64,000 nt of DNA from Nymphaea colorata (lineage: Eukaryota > Streptophyta > Magnoliopsida > Nymphaeales > Nymphaeaceae). The DNA is taken from contig NC_045147.1 in NCBI RefSeq assembly GCF_008831285.2, positions 20,216,581 through 20,280,580 of the forward strand. Direction: 5' to 3'. Numbering within the stretch: the stretch's first letter is position 1; each line of letters begins with the position of its first letter. The notes beneath the pieces were generated by a model. It was given only the letters and a program-made list of their open reading frames with translations, was not told the origin of the DNA and did no database searches. Shown here piece after piece: positions 1 to 13,300 of the stretch. Both the position numbers and the translations under genes were made by a program.

Positions 1-2948
1 GAGAAAAGATTGACGGCCTGATGTGGAGCCACTTCCGGCCAATCGCTGGCCTGAAATTGACAGGGCCGACGTCATTAGATGCGGCTGAAACTCAGAAGAT
101 ACAAAACCTGGGCTTAACCATACGCGGGTTAAAGCCAGCTTCTTTATCTGGGCATGGGCATATCGGGCTTATAAGACCAAACTGCCTTAAAAGGCTTTCA
201 TAAATCTTTTTTTTTTTTTTTTTTGCATTTATTTTATGAAAAAACTGTAGTTTGGTTGGAAGATTCAACTGTAGGAGCCAAAACTTTTTCATGGAAAGTG
301 CGAATTATAGTTTTGACAAAAGTTGAAATATCTTTTTCCAATTTTACACAAAGCTAGAGCTCCAAGACTTGGTAATTTCCAACTCTCTTCTTAGCAAATT
401 CACTTTCTATTCAAAAGAAATTTGGATTCATGGTACTACTCATTTAGTCAAACCTCTTAACTTTAGAAGGTTTTCAAGAATTTTCAATGCATGATTGACG
501 CTCCTCGTAATGAGGGGTTACAATCTACCCTATTAAGCCACACTCATTTATTTACGTAGGACTTTAGGTTTGAGTATTAAACTTTGGCTTAGATACCAAC
601 TCTATTCACCCAATTTATTTCCACATCTACCTTGAACTCCTAGTTTGGTGGCCCTGACCCCTCAATCTAGCAACTTTTGTTTGTATCCTAAAAAAAACTA
701 GAAGCCAAGACAATCAATTATTTAATCAACTTAAGAACCGTCAAAGATTTATTCCACAAATGTTCAATACGAAAGTAATTTGTCTAGTAATAGGGCCTTA
801 TACATAGAGCTTCAAGTGTGACCAACGGTAGGACTAGATTGTATATGGACTGTTTGGCAACAGTTGCCTATGTAGTTTTGCCCCTAAGTGCGACTAAGAC
901 CTTCTATATGATAGCAACTCCACTTAGATTGTATAGGGAGGGACTGTTTGGCAATAGTAACATACTGTTTCGGTTCCGTTCAAATTCAAATTGTATGTAT
1001 GGTGCTCTTGATTTCTGCTCAAGCAAGATATATCTGAAATTCATTGTAGAACTTCAACAACCACTTTTCTTTTCTCTTGGTTTGAAAGAGCCAGACTTCG
1101 AAAGAGAGACTTATACGCATGGTTGGTTGCATCTAGCAGTCGAACAAGCTCGTGAGTATCCAGACTTCAACCTTGAATTGTCTGAATCGCGAGCCCTCAA
1201 CTTTGAATTATCAGGATCACAAGAAGTCCTCGACATTGAACGTTTTGGATCGATCACATCAAGACTTCAATCTGGGAATTCGATCACTGCCCATAACTTG
1301 TTTCTTAGGAAAAATGTTCGTATTGGTGTGTGTGTGAGTGAACGCGCGCTTGGGCATGTGCTGTTTTAACATCTTTATTAAAACTTAATGAGGAAAAAGA
1401 AAAAGAAAAGGGATCGCATGCTGATTGTTCGTTGATTAACTCCTTTTTTATGCAGTTCACTTTCACCGGTCTTTGTTTAATGCAAAGGCTTTCCGGCTCG
1501 TTTTTTATTCAGTTCGCTTCAGCGGTCGTTCTTTGATGCCAAAGCTTTTAATCATTTAGTGGTTCCTCGTTCTGGTTCTGAAAAATGTTGGTGTAGTTCA
1601 TGAATTTGCGGCCCCTTTGACGTGTTGTTGTCAATGGAATGGACGCTCATTATTGTTGGTCTTCATGGCCTTCTTTCCAACTTCCCCGTCCTTCTACAAG
1701 GCAATAAGTTATGTCGCTATTCATCCATTTATTTCGTCCTAGCAGCTTCTTAGGTTTTAGCGCCCATATGCTTTTATATGCTACATATAAAAGAATAAAA
1801 GGGAGAATTTCCGACCGGGAGAGATAAAGATAAACGAAACCAGAAATCTCAGAAGCCAAAGTTCATGCATGCTTCTTTTGTATTCTAACCGAGTCGACGT
1901 GATATTTGACAAAAAAAAAAAATTATAGATAAGTCACTCTCGAAGTTTAGATGTATAATTAGAACCAGGCGGCAGACATGGCGCAATTAAAAGCTATCGT
2001 AAAAAGCAGCACAAATTGTTGTTAAAAGTAATATAAACTGCCGCAAATGCTCCCATAGTTAATGACTCTTACTGATCGACTTTAAATATTATCAGTTCCT
2101 CGTATCAAGAGAGTAATTAGAAATTGACTCCACAATATAATTATCGTTTTTTTTTCCCATTAAATGATTTCGTCGTAACGCTCAAAATGTATAGAAAGCA
2201 TAGCGTAGTAATCATGGGCTCACGGCGACATATTATATTATGTAAGAGACAAGATACACATTAAGTGATTATGAGTCTTAACTATCGAGAGTCCCTCAGT
2301 CATTTACACAGAACATTGCGGCAAGAAGAAAAATGTGTGAACTAATAATTGATGAAATACCCATTACTTTTTTTTTTTCATTTTTCTCTTTAACCATCTA
2401 TTATGTTGAATCAAATGCTTCGGTTAGATGACTTGATGAATTTCAAAGGCTAGTGTCATTTTTCAATTTTCTCATATATATGTGTGTGAGAGAGGTTTGC
2501 TTTAAGGGGATTTAGTAATCAGATTAGCATCACAATCCTGTGATTTCTCCAATTTACATGTTACTTATTAAGGAGTAAACAGATATTAAATAACCATCCT
2601 TAAATAGTTATTTTTATTTATCTATATATATATATGGGAAGTAAAAGAGACGGATGTTAGAGGGGGATGAAGAGGTTGTTGAGAAAGCATCTTTTTCAAG
2701 ATATGCGGTTCACTGTCAGGCTGTCACCTTTGATCTGCAAATAACCACGGCAGCTGGCCCCTCTCTCTCTCCCCACTTGCACCCGATGGGTCCCCTCCCC
2801 TCCTTTCTCGCTTCTCCGTCGGAAGAAGGAATGTTTATGCGACCGCCTCAAATAAAACTTATTAACCGGAAAAAAAAAAAAAAGGAAATATACTTGGTGA
2901 GACGACTGATTATGAGAGGGAGATATTGCACACATACATATCATGTGA

Positions 2949-2975
2949 AGAGAGAGAGAGAGAGAGAGAGAGAGA
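2949..2975. repeat. (AG)n microsatellite
   Basis: An uninterrupted run of about 13 AG dinucleotides. It creates overlapping spurious open frames on both strands with Arg-Glu or Ser-Leu runs. Confidence 0.9.
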
Positions 2976-3170
2976 TGAGTACTGGCCGGCGTTTCGCCGA
3001 TATATATTCCAGTGGACGGAAAAAAAAGCGAGGGGACGATGGACGTTGAACGAATTGGGTGGACCCCTTTTCCTTTTCCCTTTGAAAAATAAAGGGCAAA
3101 AAAAAAAAAAAAAAGGGAGGGGGACACCGCAATTCAATAAAACAAACAAGGACTGAGTCATTAAAGCCGC

Positions 3171-3259
3171 CCACTTGCGCCCCAACTTGCAGCAAACTCA
3201 TTCAACACACCGTCCCCTTCCAACTTGCTCACAACTTGTCCCCATTATATTTGCAACTT
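3171..3259. repeat. Cluster of ACTTGC hexamers
   Basis: ACTTGC occurs four times and ACTTGT once in about 90 bases of C-rich sequence. Another ACTTGC lies near 2777, and its complement GCAAGT recurs around 8.7-8.85 kb. No gene start follows, so a promoter role is not established. Confidence 0.5.
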
Positions 3260-3302
3260 GCACCCCTCCACCCTCTGATTCCCTTTCCTCCATAAAAAGT
3301 AA

Positions 3303-3393
3303 ATCTCTCTCTCTCTCTCTCTCTCTCTAGATATATATATCTATATATATATCTATCTATATCTAGAGAGAGAGAGAGAGAGAGAGAGAGAGG
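3303..3393. repeat. (CT)n-(AT)n-(AG)n inverted microsatellite
   Basis: A run of about 13 CT units, then a core of about 35 bases made mostly of AT and CTAT steps and flanked by CTAG, then about 14 AG units. The CT and AG arms are complementary, so the block could fold into a long hairpin. Confidence 0.9.
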
Positions 3394-4468
3394 CAGGAAG
3401 AATTTTGGATGTTAAATCGAGTATTACTTGACAAAGTTGATTTATTTAGAGCATGGTTCACGGAGAGGTGAGGCGAAAAGACGGAACAATTATTAAATGA
3501 CCCCACTGAAATTGCGATAGATGCACTGCTCGGACACGGTGGGGACCCTTCCCGGAGATGGTTCCAGCATATATTTTCAATCCTCTGCCCACCTCTACGC
3601 CTTCTCCCCACTGTACTTCTATACCAACCCAAGTCAAATTTATATTCTGGTACATATATATATATATATATCAAAGGAGAGGGCAGGATGCAGACAGGGA
3701 TGTGCCCTCGTACTATAGAAACCAACATAGCTTGCGGGCAATGGATATTTCTCTACATAAAATATGCATCCATCTATGTCTATATGTACATAAACGCTTC
3801 ATAATGGAAAGGGATTCCTGAAACCGTGCACTGTGTGAAATACGTAGATTTATAAAAGCCACGAGATTCCTGATAATGTACGAGGTCGAGCTCTGCGGGC
3901 AAAGACAAGGGAAATACTGTGTCCGCTGTAGATAAGTTGGGATACGAGTATGCTTGAATAAAAAAACTCATGGATGGGCACCACCACGTTTCCAAAGGAG
4001 ACGAAGGGAAGACGATGAAGAAAGGATCTGCCAGAGTGTGGACATGAAATGGATTTGGTATACAGCGAAGGTTGTTCTTTTTCTCTCTTTTCGAGAGACT
4101 CGCGACGGAAATCGAGAACTTGCTCTTCCGGCGGGAACCTGCTGCGCCTGTGGTTTTCCTGCGACTCTTTTAAAACGGGCAGCGACTAATTTTTATATCC
4201 TCCATCGCATGATCTGAGGGTGCTCAGCACAGGGTCGAGAATAAATTATATGCTTACCACCGAGTGGTCGCGTTGGGGGGAATGAATGAGAAATCTAAGA
4301 GAGTAAAGGGATCAAAGGAACTCGCAATTTGATCACAACCCAAACGAAATTCAGGAGATTGTTTCTCTGGATTTAAGAGAAGAACAAAATATTTTCTGTA
4401 ATTGTTGGAACCAGTGACATTTTCCCTTTCATGGCACACAAAACAGGAACATATTACACGCGCGGGAG

Positions 4469-5167
4469 TCAAGAGCGGCGTCGATTGTAGAGATTCTCGG
4501 CGATGTTGGCAAGGGATTGGAGGTTGCATCTCACGATGGTGTCCACGAAGACGCAGGTGTCGTCCTTGGTGTTGCCCGGCGGCACGTCCACGACATACGA
4601 CTCGACGACGACGGTACCTTCCCCGGCGGCGTCCCCGGAGGTGGGGATCTCGTGGAGGGAGGTGACGGAGCGGTAGTTGGTGAGGCGATGTTCGCCGCCC
4701 ACGACGCTGAAGCTTATGATGTGGCGTTCGTCGTCGAGGATCTCGAGGCGCTCCGTGGAGCAGGCGGCGGGGAGGCCGGAGATTACGCGCACCTCCCGGA
4801 GGCTGCCGACATTGCCGTCGCCGCTCATGAGAGAGCAGCTGCGAATGAAGTGCTTGTAGACCTGGGGCTCGTCGAAGCGCCGGACGACGGACCACACGAC
4901 GTCGACGGGGGCCTTGATGGTCTGCACGACGGTGGAGCAGCACTGGTTGGGGGAGACCTCATGGGCGTGGTAGCGGGAAAGGACATCCGACATGAAGGGG
5001 AAGGGCGACGGCCGCTGCTCTTGCTGCTGGGTGGGGGAGGCGGCGGCGGCGGTGGCAGCGGCGGTGGCGGTCGGTTGGTGGTGATGGTGGTGGGAAAGGT
5101 GCCAGGCGTGAGGGGAAGAGGTGAAGTGGGCCTGTTGCTTTTGGCATATCATCTTTCCTTTCTCCAA
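4469..5167 (-). CDS. PYL: PYL4/5/6-type abscisic-acid receptor
   Basis: Single-exon gene of 232 aa encoding a START/Bet v1-fold soluble ABA receptor. When ABA binds, these proteins inhibit clade-A PP2C phosphatases in nucleus and cytosol and so release SnRK2 kinases. The ligand-pocket lysine is K105 (context VYKHF), the gate loop is SGLPA at 130-134, the latch is HRL at 160-162, and PPGNT at 196-200 precedes the C-terminal helix ([10 protein letters not shown]). Residues 1-60 form a low-complexity His-, Ala- and Gln-rich leader, longer than in PYR1 and usual for the PYL4-6 group. Absence of introns also fits that subfamily. The first ATG is used; ATG at codon 6 is an alternative. A TATA-like box lies 152 bases upstream. 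Assignment to the family is secure; choice among PYL4, 5 and 6 is inference. The long plus-strand frame across the gene is a GC-rich shadow. Confidence 0.95.
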   Translation of the reverse strand: MEKGKMICQKQQAHFTSSPHAWHLSHHHHHQPTATAAATAAAASPTQQQEQRPSPFPFMSDVLSRYHAHEVSPNQCCSTVVQTIKAPVDVVWSVVRRFDEPQVYKHFIRSCSLMSGDGNVGSLREVRVISGLPAACSTERLEILDDERHIISFSVVGGEHRLTNYRSVTSLHEIPTSGDAAGEGTVVVESYVVDVPPGNTKDDTCVFVDTIVRCNLQSLANIAENLYNRRRS

Positions 5168-5204
5168 TCTGTCGCTGGAGCAGAGAAGTTGAGGACAGAG
5201 AGAG

Positions 5205-5232
5205 CTTCTTCTTCTTCTTCTTCTTCTTCTTC
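5205..5232 (-). repeat. (GAA)n tract in the PYL 5' leader
   Basis: About nine CTT units on the plus strand (GAA on the gene strand) lie 38-65 bases upstream of the PYL start codon, between the TATA-like box and the ATG, so they are probably transcribed as 5' UTR. Confidence 0.75.
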
Positions 5233-5318
5233 CTCGTCTCCTCTGTGAGAGAGAGATGAAGAAGATAGAGAGTCAGGGATGAGGGGGCGTTTGGGGAATG
5301 ATGGGAGTAAGATGTCTG

Positions 5319-5328
5319 TATTTATATA
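5319..5328 (-). promoter_or_regulatory. TATA-like box of the PYL gene
   Basis: Read on the minus strand the sequence is TATATAAATA, 152 bases upstream of the PYL ATG. A start site about 30 bases downstream would give a 5' UTR of about 120 nt containing the GAA tract. Inferred from sequence and spacing only. Confidence 0.5.
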
Positions 5329-6636
5329 TTCGGATACAAGTGTTTATGATACGCATATGAACTGAACAAGTGTGGGCCTCCCCAGTTGTGAGGGTAAGAC
5401 GGGGTTGTTTTTTTTTTTCTTTTTTTTTCCTTGTTTTTCCTTTTCCCCCAAGGCAAAGTTTATCGGGTTGGGGCAGTCGGTTGGCTCAAATTTGCTTTTC
5501 TTATATACATTTTCATATTTATTTTTGTTCACAGATAAACATGAAGAGCGCCCATATAAGGAAAAGATAAGGAGATACATGTTCCGGTGGTCTCACCTCT
5601 TTAGAAAAAGAAAAAAAAAATCACCTACTTCAAACGGACTCATCGAGATCCTAATCAGGTTTTTTTTTTTTTAACAAAAAAAGATCAAGATGTTGATTTC
5701 AAAATCCGATAATTGTTCGCCGTGCTCTTAGTTAAATTACAAAATCTGATATTTTTTTTTCCTGAAAAAGATAGAACTGCCATGTCGGTAATATTTCACT
5801 TATAATTATCCAATGAAAAGCGGATTTCACTTATAATTATGAGGAAGTCCATTTTTCCCCTAGATTTCGCTCCTCCGGGTTTCCCCTTTTATATTCTTTA
5901 CTTGAACGTGACGACTTTTGATTACCGAATTTTTATTTGAAAGATTTGCTTCCGCTTCATGGATCTCCAGCTTGTTCTACTTTGTCTCATCTTCCTTGCA
6001 ATCACCCATAGTTTAGGATATTTTAGGATAATTCATGGAACGAATCGTTACAAAACAATAACATTTCTCATACCGAGTCCAAGCTCACATCTAACTTCTT
6101 TTTCTTTATGGTATAGAGTTTTCTTTTTTGGTGCTTTAAGGTGTTTTTCTTGCCAAAATTCAACTTGTTTTACTGTACAGAAGGATAACAACACTCTAAA
6201 CACATACCAACCCCGCCTCAAACCATTGCGGTAACCCTTTTAAACCAAAATAAAAGAACTTAAATTGAAGGGTCTAAGCTTTCACCCCCAAAAAAAAAAA
6301 AAATGATGTAAAGGGAGGAGCTCTTTATGTAATAAACATATGCCTCAAGAAGCTTGGTCCAACGAGGGCCGGCATAAGGTTATAAAGCTTCACGTGTAGC
6401 TTTTTAAGATCGTGGTCATTTATTAAACTTGCAAGTCTTACAAGTGGTGATTCCCTGGCCTGCCAAGTAAAAGATAAAGCTGCCAGGCAATGTAATGTGC
6501 GACTACAAACTTTCTATCAAGTCTTAAATTATATGCGTACGCATACATACATGAAGTTCAAACTCATCCTCACGAGCAATTAGCATATTCACTTTTGCTT
6601 CATTATTAGTTGAATTCGACAACAAGATTTCGGTAA

Positions 6637-6780
6637 CCTGCAGGAACACTCAATGATGTTAAAGGATCTTTTTAAGTTGTGTTTGTGTCACCGTAGATCT
6701 TAAATTTGGCTGCAGGGACACTTAAAGATGTTAAACTACTTATTAGGTTGAGTTTGTTTCACCACGAGTGATTTGAGATT
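6637..6780. repeat. Diverged tandem duplication, about 72-bp period
   Basis: Two adjacent copies begin with CTGCAGGAACACTCAATGAT and CTGCAGGGACACTTAAAGAT, continue through GATGTTAAA and a GTTTGTKTCACC phrase, and have diverged clearly. Nothing suggests coding function. Confidence 0.5.
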
Positions 6781-9700
6781 CTTATGATCTCATATCCATT
6801 GATTTAAGGTCGAACCTCCTTTCCATTTAATTGAATAACATACCAATGTTTCTAAAATAACACAATCGATATTGTTAAGTTGAGCAAAAGCTGCTTGTTA
6901 ACATGCCTTCAAAATACAATAGATTTTCTCTTGTTCGTAAACCAGAATTAAACATTAAAGTTAGAAAAGAGAGAGAGAGAAAGAGAATGGAAAAAATGAG
7001 AATATTGAGAACAAGAAGCCTTAACAAATCAAAAAATCGTAAGAACAAAGTAGAAGAACGAAGAGAGAGAGAAAACGCCATTACATGCTTTCTTCAATTA
7101 ATTAATGGCTGAATTTATCTTTACCCTAAAATTTTTTAGTCTTTAAGAGCTGGAAGACAGAAACCCAATAGTTACTTAATTTATTCTGAAAAGTTCCGGG
7201 CAAGTTGTTCTGAGACGGTGAAGGCCGTACCTTATCTGTGTCAATCATCTGTCAATCTTTGAAAGAACAGCTGTTCGTGGAGATCGCCCACTTTTTCCCA
7301 TGGCCGTCTCATAGGCTCGGCCATCTGATTTGTAGATTGAGGGTCATAAAAACCCGACAGGACTAAGTTCTGGAAACTACGCAGATGATGATCATCCTCT
7401 TCTTCAACTTTTCTAGAGAAGCCACGAGAAGGAGGACCATGGTTCCAGAAATTTCGAAGAAAAAGAAAAATTCGCATTAAACTGAAAGCATAATTCACGT
7501 TCATTTCGAATCAAGGAGAATCTTCAATCTTTTGTCTTCTTGTTTATGAATCAAAGTTACTTCTTTTCCGCACCACTGTTTTCGTTTTTGTTCAATTCAC
7601 TCGTGCAGAGAAGATAGGGATGACTCTATTACTGGATGGCAATGCGGACGACAGAAAACGAGAATGGTAATTTTCTTCTGATAACCATCGTATCCGCAGC
7701 TTCGGTAATTGGCTTTTCTCATTTCAGCCATTGAAATCGGCCAAGAAACTTAAGTACAGGTGGGGTGAATTTATCAGAACTTTTCTGCAACTCTTAGAGA
7801 TTTTTCAAGATCTAGAGTTCAAAATTTCAAAAACTGAGAACTCCACACTCCCGATATCATTCTGGGGCCGACTTTTTTGATCGGTTAGTAAACTGTAAAA
7901 ACTCTGACGATACCAACCCCTTTGCCAGTGGACAAGTGGGCATATTCAATAATCCAAATGCCAGTTTTCTAGGCACACGGTTCGTGACGACGAGTACTCG
8001 CAGAAATGGCGGAAAGAGCTGGCCCAAAGGACACCGCCATTTCTGGCCACAAAGCTTAATTAGGACATGACATGACCACGGCACAGTGTCCTTGACGCAC
8101 GTACGAAAGGCACCTCCCCGCTAAAATTTGAATGATCACTGTTATTATTATTACATTCAAATAAACAATTTTGTAAACAACAAAAATCATAATATCTCCA
8201 AATCCTGGTTGTGTGTATGATATATCCTGATAAACCAACAACTGGAGATGAAATCCTTCTGCCATTACATATATATATATATATATATGTGTGTAAAGAA
8301 AGGGGTGGGCCATTAGAATAGATGGAGTTGAATCCAGTCCAGCGGTTGCTGATTCTTGAGAAAAGATGAAGATGGTACATAACAGTGACTTGGGGTCCAA
8401 TATTTTCACTAGGCAACAAGGGAAAACAAGCAACTGGGCGACCCACTTGCAGGAAACGGGATCCCACGGATAAGATTAAGCATCAAAGCAGCCACAGAGA
8501 CTGCAAATTGGACCGTATTAGAGAGAGAAAGAGATTTAAGTACAGAAGAAGAAGGTGCAACTTATTATTTATGTAAGTTGTATAGGGGCAGTGAAAGCTA
8601 ATGAGTTGAAGGGAAGGGTTGTAAAAAGAATGAATAAAGAAAGAAACGGCGGATGTGGGGCGGGACGGAGGAGGTGAACGGCCGGAGCCGGCGCCGGAGC
8701 ATGTCCCCCTTGAAGGAAACCGGTGAGCAAGTGGGCACGCGGTGGGCACAGGGCCTGCATTATTTGCAAGTTGATAAGAAAAGTTGGTCCGGACATTAAT
8801 AGCCCCTTGGTTAGGCTTTGCGAAGTTTGAGGTTATGGAGCAAGTGGCCTCGTCTTGCCCTTCTCCAGGGGTACACTTTGAAAGCTATTTGAGAGGGCCA
8901 GAAGCCCTCATTTTCGAACCTCTCACTCTTTCTCTCTCTTCTTTGATCATGTGCACTCAAGAAGTACACTGTACTGCCCTCACTACTTATTCATCCTTTT
9001 CTTTCTTTCTTTCTCCAACTAACCAGATAAATGCGACGTTAATCACAATGAAGAACTCAAAACTTTCTGAAAACAAATATTTCATAGTACCATCAAATCA
9101 AATAAAAAGCCCAAACTCCTACCTTTTCTCTCGTTTGCTAGAATATTAGTCAGTTTTTGGTGGGTTGGGATAATATCACAATACGTTTTAACTTCGTCTT
9201 TATTTTGAAATATAAAAAGTTGGTAGCTTAAAAATTCAAAACAAAAACTAATCACCTACCACCCAATTATGAGAAGACAGAGATTTTGTTTGTAACATCT
9301 CAGTTTGAGACACACAGTCCTCTATTGAAGACCGTTGAGATCTGTCATTCAAGAAACTCGATGAGGGTGTAGGCCAATTGTTGCAATAGTTTACACATAG
9401 AGTCTCACATCCACACAAAGTCGAGTGGATTGTAAACCCCCATTTTGAAAAGTCCAATGAAAAATATGAAACATTTTAAAAAGTTTGAAAAAGAGTATTT
9501 AGTTGTCCTGGTTCATAACATTTTTTTAGATTGAAAGTGAAATTACTAGTGGGCACCTCGAGATCCAGAGACCCAAGCAGGTGTAGAAGTGGGTCAAGTT
9601 GTTTTAATGTTGCTTGAACAACTAGGGAAAGACACCATTGATGTGCTTATACAATACAATCCACATGCACCAGCCCAAGTGGATGATGGCCATGGTTGGA

Positions 9701-10315
9701 AATATGATAATCCTTGCCTTCAAGTTTTGGACACCTTGTCCAAAGACAACTGGCCCCAGTCAAAACTTTTCCATAGACTAGTTTGGTGTGTGAGGGCCAT
9801 CACCCAATGGCCTACTTGCCAAAGTGCCCCCTCCAACTTTCATTCTCCATTGTAGACTTGTACTTGGAGATTCCATTATTTTATTTTATTTTTGTTAACT
9901 TGTTTATTTTATCTATTGGGAGGAGGGGCCACCCAAGGCAAGTTGCAACTGCCACTCCTTAATAGCAACAGTATCACAGCTCAACTAGGCTACCAACTTG
10001 GTCCTTGAATCTACCGGAAGCATCTAGATTTTATGACGGATATGATATCCATCCTTGACTAGTAAGTGGAAATGGGCTTCAAATCTAATGTGACTACAAT
10101 GAGAGGAGAAAGAATCCTAGGAACTAATGAGAAAATAAGTACACCCGATTTTTTTTTCCGGTCAGTTGCCTTCTACCAACCACCGGTGAAGACCGGCCGG
10201 AAATAGGCCTCTTAACTTGTACATAAAATTCAGTGAGTCCAAGTTTTCATCTAAATCGATACTATAAGCAATTCAGCATCCAACAAGGGCTTTGTCTTTA
10301 CTAAAATGAAGGGTG

Positions 10316-10380
10316 AAGGACTTTCAAGTTTCAATTAGCTTTAGTTAGAGGAAGCTAGAAATTTCAAACTGAAAGTCCTT
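10316..10380. repeat. Short foldback (imperfect inverted repeat)
   Basis: The first 11 bases AAGGACTTTCA are the exact complement of the last 11. Pairing continues imperfectly through the arms (GTTT and AGCTT blocks) to a loop of about 10 bases. At 65 nt it is short for a plant miRNA precursor, and I recognise no known miRNA in it. Confidence 0.55.
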
Positions 10381-13300
10381 AATACTTCAAATTATAACTT
10401 CTAAAAAGCCGCCGATGTACAAACAAGTAATCGATAAGAAGTATTAACATATAAATAAGCAATTTATGTGGGTCTGTGTGGGCACTCGCCAACACGAGCC
10501 CGCAGCAATTCCCTCAATCAAGTCATTGTTCACTGCCTGGGATGCATCACGAGGCCCGGGAGAGAGATGTTAAAAATGCAGAGTTTACGTTTCCATCCGT
10601 GAAGTGTAAAAGGAAAATAACTTGACCAGCATCGGAGTATAGGTTCATCTAGAAGTTGGTAATTTTCATTCCGAACATCTACACACGAGAGCTTCATGAA
10701 CCGGACAATTTCCTGCATGTTTTCGAACCTTATGTCAACATATTCGCAATCTTGTGTCGATGTCTCTTATTCAAAATTCGAAATCCAGCCAAATAGATCT
10801 GCTTGTGCCCCTTGACCCGACCCATTTCTTAGAAGTTGGGCTCAAGTGGCCGTTCCCATTTCTCTAGAGCGTTCATGTAGATCAATGTTCGGCACTTGGA
10901 GCAATGAGATCCTGCACGTGGACAGGATCATACATAGACCTCTGGTTTCTCCGTCTTGATCCACATAAACTTTCAACTATTCGGGATCGAGTGGATGAAT
11001 CTACCGGCAAACAATGGCTGGATCAAGTTATACATAAACTCACTCGCAGTTCTCGTTCTCAGGAAAGTAGTGGTGATCAGGGAACATCTCACGATTTTTC
11101 AAGTTTCCGGTCTTCCTGAAAACAATGGTTTTTCGAAGATACCATGTTTTCTTCATCATATCGGCCACCGGTAAACTTGACAAAAGCATGCAAGATATAT
11201 ATATGACTCGGGTGAAATGAAATTAACCTTGCCAACGAAATGGAGACAAAGTACCATTAACTACAGCTTATGAGCCTAGAAAGTTGTAATTATCATCATA
11301 TTACCATATTTAAATCTTTATCCATGTCCATATATCAAAGTAATGAGCAATTTCTATGGTCTACTTGCAATTGCTAGCTGTCACAAATGAGATGCTTTTC
11401 GATGGCTAAAAACAAACCAACAAGCACACTAGAAAGCAACTTTTATATGAGCATTAGTGACAGACTATGTTTTAGCAACTGTTAATGGTCTTTTATCAAA
11501 GATTGGTTATGAAGCTTTTAGCGATCAATTTAAATTTTTAACCATCCAATAATATCACACGCACAATAACATGAATGTGAGAGAGAGTGTGTCTGTGTGT
11601 GTTTACATACATAATCCAGCAACTCATGTTAAAATAATCGCAAGTCTTAATTTTTAAGGACCAGTTGCTCCTGCTAGAACCGTACATCCTAACAACTGCA
11701 GACTTCTTTCGTCTCCGGTTAAAGAATGTTAGGTTTAAAGGTGTTGTTGACATGCCAATATTCATTTTAAATTAAATGTGTTCCCCCCCGCTGCAGCTTA
11801 TATTTGACCGGACATGCATATGGGCATGACCGGACACGCATCCCAAGGGCACGCAGATTTTTTTCTTGGGATGTGGGAAATTAGTTATATTTACTTTCTT
11901 TGATCGACAAAAATCACTCACTCGCATTGTAAACATTTTCGTGGAATGGTAGCAAAATATTTTCCAAACTTGTTATTTCAGGATTATGTCGGCGTGGCGT
12001 ACCGACAAATATATATTAAACTAATCTTTAAATAAAGCAAACACAGTAGCTTCATATGGTGATATTGCAGAAAATTAAAGCGACCCTAAGGATTGATCTT
12101 CCCCATTCATTTACTCCGAATTTCCTTTAGAAAATGATGCACCTAATCTTTTAGATGAGATAGTTGATTTGTGACAGATAATCGATTTGCCAAGCCTATC
12201 CACATAGAGAATGGACGACATTTGTGGAATGATTGACCTCAAATTCAAGCACTTTAATGAACTATTTACCACCTTTGCTAGCACGCCAATTTCGCGAGTA
12301 AATGAAAAGGAAGATCAGATATTGCTGTGAAAGTACTAGATGGAGATGAAATTCACTCCTAATCAATGAGAGCGGGAACTTGGGCAATCTTTCATGGCAC
12401 TGTATGTGCACTCAGCATCATGCCCACGAGCCTTTTGGTCGACATGAAAAAGAAGGTAATGAATGACATGAAAGATACGCCGTCCTTTAAGTTAGACAAA
12501 GCTGCAATTGTGTGTCTCCTGGGCAGCCATTCCATCCAAAATATCCAACCAGGATATCCCGCTTTGTAAGAATGTTGCATATTGCAGTGGGACATGTGGG
12601 TAGGTTTCAACAACGATTATGCCAAAGCTACCACTAGAGGCGCAACATGACTCATAATAGAGAAAAACATTTTAAAAGTATTGATCTTAGTTTATGATAT
12701 TTTTAAAACAAAAGCTTCACTGTTAAGGGACAAGTTGAGATCAAACAAACTAAGAACCCGAAAGAAGAATCAAGTTCAATACCTAGACCTTTAAGCTTGT
12801 GCCTTGAGAAAAGGGTGAAATGTAATACCTCATTTTGAATGTATTGGCATTTTATAGAGACTTTGAAGTACGAATGCAACCAAATTTTGATTCTTGATTC
12901 TTGAAAATATCGGCAGTTCTCGGGAAAAACATATTTTATTAGCCCGATATTATGTTTATACACATATTTCCAGCATTATTTATAGACAAAGTTTATATGG
13001 AACAAACATGATGAGCTAGCTGGGGCGAGAAATGATCTGCCAGTTAAGAAACCAATCACCCTTTCTTTAAAAGAATGCATATGGAGTAGTACCGACCCTA
13101 CCGGCTCCCGCGTTCCGGTCGTCATATGGATCCGTTCAGGCCATATGCCAAAAGCAAAAGGAACATTCGTGGGGGCAATCAACAGCTCAAATTGTCTGCA
13201 ACTTGGACAGTTGTTCATAGTGGTGCTTTCTTTAACATGCTTCTTAGCAAAAATACAAGATAAGCTCGCTGGCCTGCACGGCCCTCGATCAATGTTATTC

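Larger units (their letters stand above)
1..4250. other. Gene-poor intergenic stretch
   Basis: I find no recognisable gene here. The DNA is AT-rich with poly-T and poly-A tracts (about 208-226 and 1911-1922), GA microsatellites and short dispersed repeats. One short phrase, GGACTGTTTGGCAA, occurs twice (near 847 and 947), which suggests a small degenerate mobile element, but no clear ends are visible. Open frames in this part are short, have no familiar motifs and often run through simple repeats. Confidence 0.6.

Noticed and set aside
818..1369. 183-codon open frame on the plus strand
   Set aside because: No domain or signal is visible, composition matches surrounding intergenic DNA, and part of it is a repeated phrase (GGACTGTTTGGCAA). 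A frame of this length can occur by chance.
2654..3201. Several overlapping frames of 76-143 codons on both strands
   Set aside because: They run through (AG)n and poly-A tracts and consist of Arg-Glu, Ser-Leu or poly-Phe stretches.
4517..5248. 243-codon plus-strand frame across the PYL gene
   Set aside because: Antisense shadow of a GC-rich coding region; Gly- and Asp-rich with a poly-Ser end from the CTT repeat.
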